This document shows positions 18,170 to 27,248 of a stretch of 32,617 bases of DNA, one piece after another (within the stretch, counting starts at the first letter, position 1; every line of letters begins with the position of its first letter). Made by a program: the position numbers and the translations under genes. The notes below the pieces were generated by a model. It was not told the DNA's origin, searched no databases, and saw only the letters and a program-made list of their open reading frames with translations. The DNA comes from Amoebidium appalachense (lineage: Eukaryota > Ichthyosporea), in contig CAVNZM010000044.1 of NCBI GenBank assembly GCA_963693365.1, positions 1 through 32,617 of the forward strand, written 5' to 3'.

Positions 18170-19500
18170 TCCCGATAGGTATCAGAATGATATTGGGATG
18201 ATATAGTATGGGAAACATCTGGTGTTGCAGAAGAGGATATTGGAATGATATCGTACAATTATGTCACAACATCTCATAATGATATATTCATGGGACTAAA
18301 CAAATATCTGAGAAGTAAAACATAGGTATCGGAATGATATTGTTATGATATAGTATTGGATACATCTGGTTTTGCAGAAAAGGATACTGGAATGATATCG
18401 TACAATTATGTCACAACATCTCATAATGATATATTCGACGGACTAAACAAATATCTGAAAAGCAAAAAATACATATCGGAATGATATTGTTATGCTATAG
18501 TATTGGATACATCTGGTTTTGCAGAAAAGGATACTGGAATGATATCGTACAATTATGTCACAACATCTCATAATGATATAGTCGTGGGACTAAACTAATA
18601 TCTGAAAAGTAAAAAATACATATCGGAATGATATTGTTATGCTATAGTATTGGATACATCTGGTTTTGCAGAAAAGGATACTGGAATGATATCGTACAAT
18701 TATGTCACAACATCTCATAATGATATATTCGAGGGACTAAACAAATATCTGAAAAGCAAACAATACATATCGGAATGATATTGTTATGATATAGTATTGG
18801 ATACATCTGGTTTTGCAGAAAAGGATACTGGAATGATATCGTACAATTATGTCACAACATCTCATAATGATATAGTCGTGGGACTTAACTAATATCTGAA
18901 AAGTAAAAAATACATATCGGAATGATATTGTTATGCTATAGTATTGGATACATCTGGTTTTGCAGAAAAGGATACTGGAATGATATCGTACAATTATGTC
19001 ACAACATCTCATAATGATATAGTCGTGGGACTTAACTAATATCTGAAAAGCAAACAATACATATCGGAATGATATTGTTATGATATAGTATTGGATACAT
19101 CTGGTTTTGCAGAAAAGGATACTGGAATGATATCGTACAATTATGTCACAACATCTCATAATGATATAGTCGTGGGACTTAACTAATATCTGAAAAGTAA
19201 ACAATACATGATATCGGAATGATATTGTTATGCTATAGTATTGGATACATCTGGTTTTGCAGAAAAGGATACTGGAATGATATCGTACAATTATGTCACA
19301 ACATCTCATAATGATATAGTCGTGGGACTTAACTAATATCTGAAAAGTAAAAAATACATATCGGAATGATATTGTTATGCTATAGTATTGGATACATCTG
19401 GATTTGCAGAAAAGGATATTGGAATGATATCGTACTATTATGTCACAACATCTCAGAATGATAACGTTTTGGATACTGTCCTAATATCGGAAAGGGGTAT
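18170..19500 (+). repeat. Tandem satellite with a 147-bp unit, nine copies
   Basis: The marker TACATCTGG (AACATCTGG in the first copy) occurs at 18214, 18361, 18508, 18655, 18802, 18949, 19096, 19246 and 19393. Seven of the eight intervals are exactly 147 bp; the other is 150 because of a GAT insertion near 19210. Each unit has spaced ATGATAT words (CGGAATGATATTG, TGGAATGATATCG, TAATGATATA). The first and last units are most diverged, as in arrays that homogenise by unequal exchange. Since 147 is 49 codons, any stop-free frame stays open through all copies, which explains a 190-codon minus-strand frame at 18737-19309 that I do not call as a gene. Confidence 0.95.
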
Positions 19501-19893
19501 AAAAATAATCAAGATATCCGAAAGGGCCTATTTAGATATTGTGGAGGTATATGAGGATAGTATATCTCTGTGATATCCAAAAAAGTTCTTTCATATCCAT
19601 TTGGTATCCATTTTTCATCCGGAAAAAAACAGATATATTCAGTTTTTCAGAAAATTTTATGATAACTATCTAATATCATTTAGATAAATGTTGACTATCT
19701 CAAAAGATATGGAATTGGATGCCGGATGCCATAAGCCCATCTGCAATATCTACATCCCCATCCCGGAGGGGTATCGGGATGGAAAACGTTGGATGGGCGC
19801 CTAATATTAGAACGATATTAGACTAATATCTGTTTTGGAATTTCGGTATCTATGATATCATAAATGTTTTTTGGATGGGGGTCGTCCTTTGCT
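19501..19893. other. AT-rich flank of the 147-bp array
   Basis: No gene is seen. Scattered ATATC / GATAT words continue to about 19860, suggesting decayed satellite units. Confidence 0.4.
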
Positions 19894-20030
19894 GATGATA
19901 GCTATAGTGCTAACAGCAAAAGTAGTGCCCACAGTCGCTGGTTCATGAACGTGAAAGGCAACGTGCATCAGCAGCCAGCAGACACACGCACACGCACGCA
20001 CACACACACACATACACACACACACACACA
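19894..20030 (+). repeat. Third copy of the dispersed CA-tailed repeat
   Basis: It matches the 3' half of the 155-bp units at 11756-12066 (GATAGCTATAGTGCTAAC through GCAGCCAGCAG) and then the same CA-rich tail, over 7 kb away. Keeping body and tail together supports a mobile unit rather than chance microsatellite growth. Confidence 0.7.
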
Positions 20031-20215
20031 CATGTATGGATTGGACTTAGAGGAATTTCAGGTATTTATTCGAAGATCAGAATAAATTCAGTTTAGTCGT
20101 GTCTAAACATTGATGTCTGTTGTGTACACTGCTCCGATCGTTCCGTGTTTTGTAGTTGTGTGTGTCTGTGGTGTTTTCACACTGCACCACTGTGTCTCTG
20201 CTTACATCCCAAATA

Positions 20216-20225
20216 CTTATAAAAG
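20216..20225 (+). promoter_or_regulatory. TATA-like box upstream of copia Gag
   Basis: CTTATAAAAG lies about 70 bp before the Gag ATG at 20294. It could be the promoter inside a partial 5' LTR. A GGTTATGCAGCCC stretch at 20232-20244 weakly resembles a tRNA primer site, but no LTR boundary was proven. Confidence 0.35.
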
Positions 20226-20293
20226 TTAACAGGTTATGCAGCCCTTTTGCACGCTCCCTACACACATCCAGAACTAGCGCTCGTTTTTCAATC

Positions 20294-21955
20294 ATGGATC
20301 CAAACAAAACTGGCGTAAACAAAATAACCATGTGGAAAGGTGAAGGGAAGACTGGTCCCGATAGCAAAACCACCTATTTTCAATGGGAAATCATTTTTCT
20401 CGGCATGATGACCGGCACTAAAGGTGTCCGACTCGTGGATGTTGTACTTGCTGACAACTACGTCCCCCCTACCACCGTCGCGGTTGACGGTGAACCCCCC
20501 TTCTACGGCTACGGCACTACCGCGGAACTCAAGGAGGCCCGCAATTGCCTCCTGCTCCATATGATACAGAATATCGACCCTTCCGTTCTCACCACCGTTG
20601 CCCAGTACCGTATTGGCATGGACCCTGAACGGGCCATGTGGAAATTCCGTCAACACTACCTCCAAGGCAAACCCGATCAGATCCGCATCCTTCACCGTCA
20701 GTGGGATGCCTGTGCCCTTCAGCCCGGTGAATCATTCACCACCTACCTGAGTCGTCTGCAGACCATCGTGAACCAGCTCCAGTCCCTCCAAGATGAGTCC
20801 ATTCACTTCACCCGTCTAGCTGAGAAGTTCTTCAATGAACTCACCACCAGAGACGACCTCACCCCTGAGTTCAACCGTCTTATCGAAGACTATCACTTCG
20901 GTGATAAGCTATTCCCCGACTTCGAGTCCCTTCACAACCACGTCAAGGGCATCGAGTTACGTCAAGACCTCAAGATGCAACTCCGGAGCAACCGTGCCCA
21001 CCGTGCCTCCAAGTCCAGCATGGCATTAAATGCCAGTGCTCCCCCCCGTGATCTTCCTCGCCGTGACTTACGCACCCGACTTGACCGTACCTCTGGCACG
21101 GACCTCCGAACTCGTCTCTCCCGTCAGCACACCCGATCCCGTTCCCCCCACCGGCCTGCCTTCCGGTCCACGTCTCGTTCCCCCAGTCGTTCCCGTTTCT
21201 CGGGTTCCCGTCGTTCTGATTCCCCGGCTCGTTCTAACACCCCGTCCGTGAAAGCATGCTCCTACTGCCACGAGCCTGATCACACGATCATCGATTGCCC
21301 TGAGCCGAAATGCCGTATGTCCAGACACAACCGTTCCCGTCAAGGCAGTGAGAAATCTGTCTCCTTTGCTTTCTCGGCATACAATGCTAGCTCCGTCCCC
21401 GTGTCCTCCGACTCTGCCTGGGATTCCGGGTGCAACATGACTGTCTGCCCCACCCGTGAGTTCTTCCATGACCTCACTCCCCTTCCGACACCGACTCCTG
21501 TTGCTGCCTTCAATGGCACCCCCGTCTTGGCCATACACACCGGCCATATCGTCATCAACACCACCACCGACCATGGCACTGCCACCCTTACCATTGAAGC
21601 CTACTACACCCCGTCTGGCCAAGCCTTCCTCATTTCAACATCCCAAGCTGCTGTCGAATACATCAAGGGTGATTTGAATGATGCCTCCACTCCGTCATTC
21701 CTCTTCGACCGACTCACCGGCCGTCATCTCGTCAACCTCCGTCTACACAACGGTCTGTATTACTTCAAGGACTACACCATTCAACCACCCACTCGTCCTG
21801 TGGCTCTGGCTGCCACTACCAGTGTTAACCCATCCATCTGGCACCATCGTCTGGGGCACCGTGCTATGACCAGCATCAAGGACATGGTGAAACACGACCT
21901 TGTTATTGGTCTCCCCTCGTCTGTCCTCGACTGTGATGTTCCTGATTGTCTGTAA
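20294..21955 (+). pseudogene. Copia Gag-protease-pre-integrase polyprotein, 5' fragment
   Basis: Starts at ATG 20294 (MDPNKTGVNKITMW). The Gag part (residues about 25-260, UBN2/copia Gag type) has MWKFRQHYLQGKPDQIRILH and ESFTTYLSRLQTIVNQL. An Arg/Ser-rich stretch follows (about 260-315), then a CX2CX4HX4C knuckle at about 322-335 (CSYCHEPDHTIIDC). The protease active site is DSG (AWDSGCNMTV near 377) and the pre-integrase motif is HHRLGH near 517. The final codon and the TAA stop (21953-21955) come from the inserted LTR, so the protein is truncated by insertion and not by its own stop. Function if intact: particle formation and polyprotein cleavage. Confidence 0.85.
21946..21950 (+). repeat. 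Target-site duplication, left copy (TTGTC)
   Basis: Five bases directly before the left LTR, repeated at 30965-30969 directly after the right LTR. Removing one copy plus the insertion restores copia continuity at a Cys codon of the pre-integrase region. Confidence 0.9.
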
Positions 21956-22430
21956 ACAGTTGGACTAGTTGGGATAAGGCAGAGAACAACTGAATCAGAA
22001 TAAAGACAGAGAACGGGTAGAAAGGCACACGCGGCCAAGTTGCTTTTACTATGGGCCGACTCAGTCTGTCTCAGACTTCACTGATGTGATCCCCGTACTG
22101 GGACGGCTTTGTTATATAGCCCCCAGGTTTCGGATCAAGGCCCAGGATTGCTTCATCCGCGGCCAGCGCGGGTGGCAACATGCCATTCGTGATTCTGGTG
22201 CGGTCCAAGCCAGTCAGACCTTCGTCCTATTTATGCAAACATCTTATTGGTTCACTTCGTTTATGTGGTATGCAGCGGTAGAATCATACATGGTTCATTT
22301 CTTAGGTAAGATTGATTCCTATTGGTGTGGACATAATATTTATGTGATATTCATGACAAAGAACGAATTGTGTGCTAGTAGATCACATTCTTTAGTAAAC
22401 ATGTACAGTTCATGTGTACAGTTGTTTACA
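21951..22430 (-). repeat. 3' LTR (left copy)
   Basis: 480 bp, matching 30485-30964 at a constant offset of 8,534. Ends are TGTAAAC and GTTTACA. The 126-codon frame across it (from 22086) recurs in the other LTR and is not a gene. Confidence 0.93.
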
Positions 22431-22441
22431 CTCCCCCCCTT
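22431..22441 (-). other. Polypurine tract
   Basis: AAGGGGGGGAG on -, abutting the 3' LTR: the expected site for plus-strand priming. Confidence 0.75.
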
Positions 22442-22447
22442 GTCGGG

Positions 22448-22485
22448 AGCCTGGTGGTGTCGTTAGACAAGCAAACCACCAGGCT
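22448..22485. repeat. 10-bp inverted repeat beside the polypurine tract
   Basis: AGCCTGGTGG at 22448-22457 pairs perfectly with CCACCAGGCT at 22476-22485 around an 18-base loop, only 7 bases inside the tract. Confidence 0.7.
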
Positions 22486-23340
22486 GAGAGGCGATAAACA
22501 ACCTTCAGCGAGAATTCTTGTGCGCCGAGCTGCTGGGCAGAACAGAGCAAGGACGGTTGAATAGAGTTGTGCACGTCTATGAGCACTTCTTCATTTGCCA
22601 AAACGTAAATTCATGCAGCATTCTTCTGTGATTTCATTTTCGTGGCGAAGATTGTTGCAGAGTGTGCGTGCGGATTGTTCGCTTCGTCTCTGTGCTTGGC
22701 CTTTTCTGTAGAAGTAATATTTTCCTTTTTGGGGAATTTTTCCTTTTTAGGACACTCCCGCAGATTCGTTTTCAATTGCGAGTAATTTAGTTGTGTGGAT
22801 GAATGATCATACCAAACATTCGATAATGAATATAACTCAAGCCTTAGGTCACTTCGTAGCTCAGGTAGTGGTGGATAGCTTCAAGGCTTAGCCACTGCTC
22901 CTTATCCCGGTTCTACCTTAAGACTGTAAGGCGAGTCACCATGGCCGGAAAAGCCACTTCTTTCATGAACAAAGAGCACTTCTTTCCTTTCAGCTTTAAC
23001 CCTGCATCATCGGAGCTGGGAATAACATGAATAAGAATGCCCTAAGTGTTCTTCGTTGGGCGACATAAAGAAATATATCAGCCCGTCAGAACCATTAAAA
23101 ACCCGGTTCATAATTCATAAGAAGAGGGTAGGCAGAGCAAGTCTTCTTCAGAAAACACATGCTTCCATTCGTGAGCAGTTTTCGTATCCCATTTGCCAGC
23201 CATTTCCGTTGAGCAGGGGGATTCCAGGCATAATACATTCTTCTGGAGGCTTGGCCTAAAAAGAAAAGTCGTCACAGTCGCCCTTTCTTTTGTAAGCAAC
23301 TTCGTGAGCGCGCTTCGTGTTTTCATATCCTCCAGTGGGG
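22486..23340 (-). other. Internal 3' region of the non-autonomous LTR element
   Basis: No recognised gene. An open frame on - runs from the YR insertion point at 23340 down to a stop at 23108 and includes MKTRSALTKLLTKERATV. It is in phase with an open frame on the other side of the YR element. A segment around 22857-22917 has TAGCTCAGGTAG and GGTTCTACC words, like Pol III A and B boxes but spaced too far apart to fold as a tRNA. Confidence 0.4.
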
Positions 23341-23430
23341 TCTATGAAAAACTACTCCGGGACGTGTGTTGCCTCTAGGGGGACATCCCCTTGGACGAAA
23401 GTGAACCTGCAATGGTTGTAAACCACGGCA
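23341..23430 (-). repeat. Split direct repeat B, outer copy
   Basis: 90 bp forming the 3' end of the element (reads ..AGTTTTTCATAGA on -). Its boundary with host DNA at 23340/23341 is at the same base as the internal B/A junction. Confidence 0.92.
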
Positions 23431-23479
23431 AGCCCCCAGTCATCAATTTATTGATCCGTGAGGTCCATGTGCCCAAAAA

Positions 23480-23501
23480 ACGGGGGAAGGCTTCGCCCCG
23501 T
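23480..23501. repeat. GC-rich hairpin between repeats A2 and B2
   Basis: ACGGGG (23480-23485) pairs with CCCCGT (23496-23501), and inner GAAG/CTTC extends the stem. It could be a 3' RNA structure for replication or 3' end formation (inference). Confidence 0.5.
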
Positions 23502-23559
23502 GAAAAAACAGCACGTATGTGTGGATCAATGGGGGTTGTGTGTGGGTGTAGGTGGGTGG

Positions 23560-23910
23560 GTGAAAAGGAATATATAGCTGTAAGGCTGTGGATGCTAAAC
23601 ACAGAAGATGTGTTTGTAGCTTGCTGATCTGCTAAAAACTGTCGTGCTTATATACCTAAGCCTACCGATCTGAACCAATCAAAAATCGATCTAGTGATAT
23701 GTGAAATCTGATCCGAGCCAATCATAACTCGGTCTAGTGATCTGTGGTATCTGATGTTTTGACTGGCTAATAGGTGCCCGTGTGCGGGCAGCCAACCGCT
23801 AACTGCTAAAACACGAAATGAAGCCTACATGGTTATGTTGGTATCGAACACCCATCCTACGTGTTTACCCAGAAAAAATATTTATGTCAATAATTTCCAC
23901 AAATAAAACC
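23560..23910 (-). repeat. Split direct repeat A, second copy
   Basis: Identical in length to 28458-28808 and directly abutting B1 at 23910/23911. The A/B junction (TTTTCATAGA then GGTTTTATTT on -) is the predicted circle-junction or recombination point. Confidence 0.93.
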
Positions 23911-24000
23911 TCTATGAAAAACTACTCCGGGACGTGTGTTGCCTCTAGGGGGACATCCTCTTGGACGAAAGTGAACCTGCAATGGTTGTAAACCACGGCA
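23911..24000 (-). repeat. Split direct repeat B, first copy
   Basis: 90 bp just after the YR stop. It matches 23341-23430 with one base difference (near 23959 versus 23389). Confidence 0.93.
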
Positions 24001-24028
24001 CGAGAGCAGTATGCTTGCTCCAAAGGTT

Positions 24029-25060
24029 TCACTTAAGAATAGAGGCGAATACACGTGTGGTGGTGGCAGCAATGGAGGCCGGACGAAGTCGGGTATAGAT
24101 CAGGAAGCAGTCGGAGGACCACCGGCCGAGTTGTTTGATCCGGGAGTCGTCGACCCCGGCCTCAGCCAGTGCTGTGGCCCCCCCGATGCGGAGGCTGTGT
24201 CCGGCAAACCGGGAGGGTGAGAGGCCTGCCCGGGAGAGGAGGGCACGGAAATCGGCAGAGAAAGCACTCTTGGTGTAGGGGATGCCACCGAGACTGAAGA
24301 GGGGGTCGTCGGGTTGACCGGATGTTGTATCCAGGAACTGCCGGAGGAGATGGGCTGGGGAGAAGTGGGTGAGGGGCAGGGCAGCTAGGGTGACGTTGAC
24401 ACCTCGGGCCTGTACATCCGTCTTAGAGGTTGGCAGGTGGAGGGTGGCATGGGACAAAGTACCGGTGGGGGTGTAGCTGAAGGTCACGTCCTTCCGTTTA
24501 ACGTGACGGGACGGGTCGAAAGAAGTCAGGGTCTTGGAGGTAAATTCCCCTGAACGGAGGAGACCACAGAAACCGACGATGAGGGCCGTCCATAGCCGGA
24601 GATTGGCCGAGGAGGCCTTGGTGGGGCACTGGCCGTGGAGTAGGTGGAGGTGGGAGGGGAGGAGGGGTTCCCTGGTGGATGAGCGGGGTCGGATGTTGTG
24701 AGAAAGCTGCCATCGGCCTACCCCCCGTAGGAACCAGGCCAGAGACTTGTCGTGGGGGTAGGGAGCAGGGAGGCCCATGTCGAGGTGGAGCCTGGTGATG
24801 GCCGAATTGTAGCCGGTTAAGGAAGAGGCCTGTACCCCTCGTTGGGCACACCAGGCGAGAAAAAGTTGCACGGTGTGTGGGGAGGCCGGGAGGGAGGACC
24901 CGGAGGAGGATTGCAGCCGAGATGCCACACAGAAATCGATGAACACTTTTTGCACCCGGGAGTAAAAGGCCCGAGAGTCGAGGTTGAGACTCAGGGCCTG
25001 GCATTCCTGCAGGGTAGTGGTGGCTCGAAGCAGCTCGGCCGGAGCAAAGTGGGGGGCCAA
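24029..25060 (-). CDS. Tyrosine recombinase of the YR retroelement (ORF3)
   Basis: Integrase-like tyrosine recombinase expected to insert the circular cDNA at the target. The frame is open from the C25 tract onward with no ATG at the start, so the exact start is unknown (343 residues are counted from TTG at 25060). The N-terminal SAM-like region (about 10-130) contains VQLFLAWCAQRG and GYNSAITRLH. The catalytic domain has GFCGLLRSGEF (first Arg near 167), HSLRIGGATALAEAG (HxxR near 285) and GRWSSDCFLIYTR (Tyr near 320). All R-H-R-Y residues are present. It lies 57 bases after the RT ORF stop, separated by the C25 tract, and in a different frame. Translation by reinitiation or frameshift is likely. 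The stop is followed directly by repeat B. Confidence 0.9.
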   Translation of the reverse strand: MAPHFAPAELLRATTTLQECQALSLNLDSRAFYSRVQKVFIDFCVASRLQSSSGSSLPASPHTVQLFLAWCAQRGVQASSLTGYNSAITRLHLDMGLPAPYPHDKSLAWFLRGVGRWQLSHNIRPRSSTREPLLPSHLHLLHGQCPTKASSANLRLWTALIVGFCGLLRSGEFTSKTLTSFDPSRHVKRKDVTFSYTPTGTLSHATLHLPTSKTDVQARGVNVTLAALPLTHFSPAHLLRQFLDTTSGQPDDPLFSLGGIPYTKSAFSADFRALLSRAGLSPSRFAGHSLRIGGATALAEAGVDDSRIKQLGRWSSDCFLIYTRLRPASIAATTTRVFASILK

Positions 25061-25091
25061 TCTGCCAGTGTTGCTCCGGAACGGGAGATCT

Positions 25092-25116
25092 GGGGGGGGG
25101 GGGGGGGGGGGGGGGG
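25092..25116 (-). repeat. C25 tract (sense strand) between RT and YR ORFs
   Basis: It starts right after the TAA of the RT ORF. The frame encoding YR is open through it as prolines, so its length sets the RT/YR frame relation. Confidence 0.9.
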
Positions 25117-26769
25117 TTAGCCCAAGGGAAGGGATAGGAACTCGTGGACCCAGGAGGGGAAGGGGCAGGGCTCCGGTTGCAGGGAAGGTCGGAGTCGTCG
25201 GGCCCGGGGAAGTTGGTTACGAGAAATGGCATCGGCCAGATGGTTGAGGGGTCCTGGTAGGTAGGATGCCTGTAACGTAAATTGGTATTGCATTTCCATG
25301 CGGGTGATGAACCGAATAAGTTTGGCCATCACGGGGTGGGGGGAAGACCGGGAGTGCAGGTCAGACACAGCACCCGTGTTGTCGCATAAAATACGGACAT
25401 GGTGGGTGGACCAGGAGGGGGCCCAGAGGGCCACGGCGGCTGCGATGGCCAGGAGTTCGATGACGGAAGAACCGAGTTTACCCTCATGAGCATAGAGGGC
25501 TTGGGTGGAGGGGGACCAGGGCATGAAGAACCATTGGTCGAGCCAGTGGCCACCTAGACCCACCGATCCGGCAGCATCAGTGGCCAGGGTGGTGTATGTG
25601 GGGGGTGTGATGAGGTGCACCCCATTCCATGATGTGAGGAACTGGTGCCATTCGGCTATGTCGGCCCGGGCGGCAGCAGTCAGTCGTATGTGGTGGTGGC
25701 CGGCAAGGTGTGGGTGGGTCCGGAGAAGGGCCCATAGGCGCTGGGAGAAGGCCCTCCCGGGGGGAACCAGCTGGGCACACCAGGTGAGTTTGCCGAGGAG
25801 GGACTGGAGGTCCCGAATGGTGATGGTGGGCTTTGGGTGGGAAGTGAGGTCGAGTAGGTCCGAGAGCTTGGAAGCCGGGATTCGTGCCTCCATGGCGATG
25901 GAGTCGAATTCGATACCGATGAAGACGACACGGGTAGCCGGGCCCTGCATCTTGTCTTCGGAAATGGCAATGTGCAGCTCTCGGCAGAGTTGCAGAAAGG
26001 TGGATAGGTGACGTTGGCACTGCTGTTGTGTGGGGGCGACTATAATCCAGTCGTCTACGTAGTGGCGGATGAGGGTAATACCGTGCTGGTGTGCCAGCCA
26101 CTGTAGGGTGGCCGCGATCCGTTCCCAGATGGCTGGGCTAGATTTCAGGCCGAAGGGCAGTCTGGTTTCAACGTAAAAATGCCCTTGCCATTTGAATGCC
26201 ATTAAGTGGTGGTCTTCCGGTCGGATGGGCATGTGCCGGAAGGCAGCCTGCACATCTGCCACGGCCATGTAGCAGCCGGGGCCTGCGTCGAGAATGAGTT
26301 GGGTGACATCCCGGGCGCGAATGTACTGAAGTTCGTCGGGGTAGGTGATGCTGTCATTGACACTGCTACCCCGGGGCCAGGAGAGGTGGTGGATTCGACG
26401 GTACTTGGGGGGGTTCCCTTTCTTGGTAACGGCGCCGATGGGGGAGGAACGGTGGATGGGAAATTCGTCAAAGAATTGGGCCGGGGAGAGGGGGCCGCGC
26501 AGGTGGCCGAGGGCGACTTCTTTGGCAATATCCACCGTGATAGCGGCAGCTGCCTCTGGGGTGGTGGGTAGGTTGGGGCCCACCCGAGAGGTGGAGGGGC
26601 CGCGATAGCCGATGTCGACGCCGAATTCGACATCGTGGAGGAGTTGTGCGGCGAATGGTTGGTCCGGGTAGGAGGCCAGCAGTTCCCGGAGGCGGGAGGT
26701 GTCAATGTGGTGCTGGGGCAGCGGGCGGGCCTCCGGGTCTGAGCCTCGGGGGAAGGGGGTGGTTAGCAA
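25117..26769 (-). CDS. Reverse transcriptase-RNase H of the YR retroelement (ORF2)
   Basis: Copies element RNA into DNA. DIRS-type RT with GAVTKKGNPPKYRRIHHLSW, MAVADVQAAFRHMPI (first catalytic Asp), LPFGLKSSPAIWERIA, the catalytic HYVDDWIIVA near residue 235 and VVFIGIEFDS. RNase H follows, with LATDAAGSVGLGGHW near 395, SSVIELLAIAAAVALW, ILCDNTGAV near 460 and LNHLADAISRNQ. The counted start is a TTG and the frame continues upstream through proline codons of the C49 tract, so the true start may be further upstream or fused with Gag by frameshift. It ends at TAA 25117-25119. All key Asp residues are present, so it looks intact. Confidence 0.92.
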   Translation of the reverse strand: MLTTPFPRGSDPEARPLPQHHIDTSRLRELLASYPDQPFAAQLLHDVEFGVDIGYRGPSTSRVGPNLPTTPEAAAAITVDIAKEVALGHLRGPLSPAQFFDEFPIHRSSPIGAVTKKGNPPKYRRIHHLSWPRGSSVNDSITYPDELQYIRARDVTQLILDAGPGCYMAVADVQAAFRHMPIRPEDHHLMAFKWQGHFYVETRLPFGLKSSPAIWERIAATLQWLAHQHGITLIRHYVDDWIIVAPTQQQCQRHLSTFLQLCRELHIAISEDKMQGPATRVVFIGIEFDSIAMEARIPASKLSDLLDLTSHPKPTITIRDLQSLLGKLTWCAQLVPPGRAFSQRLWALLRTHPHLAGHHHIRLTAAARADIAEWHQFLTSWNGVHLITPPTYTTLATDAAGSVGLGGHWLDQWFFMPWSPSTQALYAHEGKLGSSVIELLAIAAAVALWAPSWSTHHVRILCDNTGAVSDLHSRSSPHPVMAKLIRFITRMEMQYQFTLQASYLPGPLNHLADAISRNQLPRARRLRPSLQPEPCPFPSWVHEFLSLPLG

Positions 26770-26800
26770 GGGTGGTGTACCCTTGGGGAGATCCCGGCAG

Positions 26801-26804
<4 letters not shown>

Positions 26805-26853
<49 letters not shown>
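26805..26853 (-). repeat. C49 tract (sense strand) before the RT ORF
   Basis: The longest homopolymer in the window. It sits between the Gag ORF (stop at 27249) and the RT ORF and is open as poly-Pro in several frames. Confidence 0.9.
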
Positions 26854-26856
<3 letters not shown>

Positions 26857-27248
26857 CAGGGCCCCGGGGGGTTAGAGTAGGGCAGCTTGGCCCAAGTGAG
26901 GGTTGGCAGGGAGGGCAGCGGGGCCCTGTGCAGGGGAATGTGCCCGAGCACGCGGGGGTGTGGGCGGACACAGCGGTAGAAGAAGGGGGGGGGAGGGAGT
27001 GCTAGGTGAGTGTAAGGGGCGGGAGGCTCGTGGGATGGGGGGGGGGGGAGTAAAATTATGTGCAGTGGCCAGAATAAACGTCTTTGTATAGGGACATTTA
27101 TTCTTGACGCGCGCGGGCGCCGTAGTTGGCCTGCGAAATTTTGTACTCAGCCCTATTGGCCCGTTCTCCCGAGCTCCGTTTCCCTGTACTCGTGTGTCCT
27201 AGCTCCGAACCCCTATGTTCTAGCTGTGTGTGTGGGTGTGCGCGTAGA
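26854..27248 (-). other. Gag-RT intergenic spacer of the YR element
   Basis: C-rich with several overlapping open frames but no recognised domain. A frame shadowing Gag (28054 to 27098) runs through it. It may hold an internal start for the RT ORF. Confidence 0.4.

Noticed and set aside
18737-19309. 190-codon minus-strand open frame with repeated MRCCDIIVRYHSS blocks
   Set aside because: It is the 147-bp satellite read through several units; 147 is divisible by three so the frame cannot close. No sign of a real repeat protein.
14560-19500. CRISPR-like arrays
   Set aside because: Repeats are 147-183 bp, contiguous, without unique spacers, in a eukaryotic context.
20033-20231. Complete 5' LTR of the copia element
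   Set aside because: TG..CA ends can be placed and a weak primer-like site follows, but with no second LTR in the window the boundaries cannot be confirmed.
21030-21869. Several + and - frames overlapping the copia Gag
   Set aside because: Shadow frames of a gene with strong C/G third-position bias.
22086-22466. 126-codon open frame, repeated at 30620-30988
   Set aside because: Both lie in the LTRs, antisense to the element, and exist twice only because the LTR is duplicated.
22857-22917. tRNA gene
   Set aside because: A- and B-box-like words are present, but D, anticodon and T stems do not pair and there is no acceptor stem.
24498-25232. 244-codon minus frame over the RT/YR junction
   Set aside because: Pro/Ser/Leu-rich shadow of the recombinase ORF in another frame.
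25505-26608. Plus-strand and alternate minus frames over the RT ORF
   Set aside because: Shadows of the RT-RNase H coding sequence, with no recognisable motifs.
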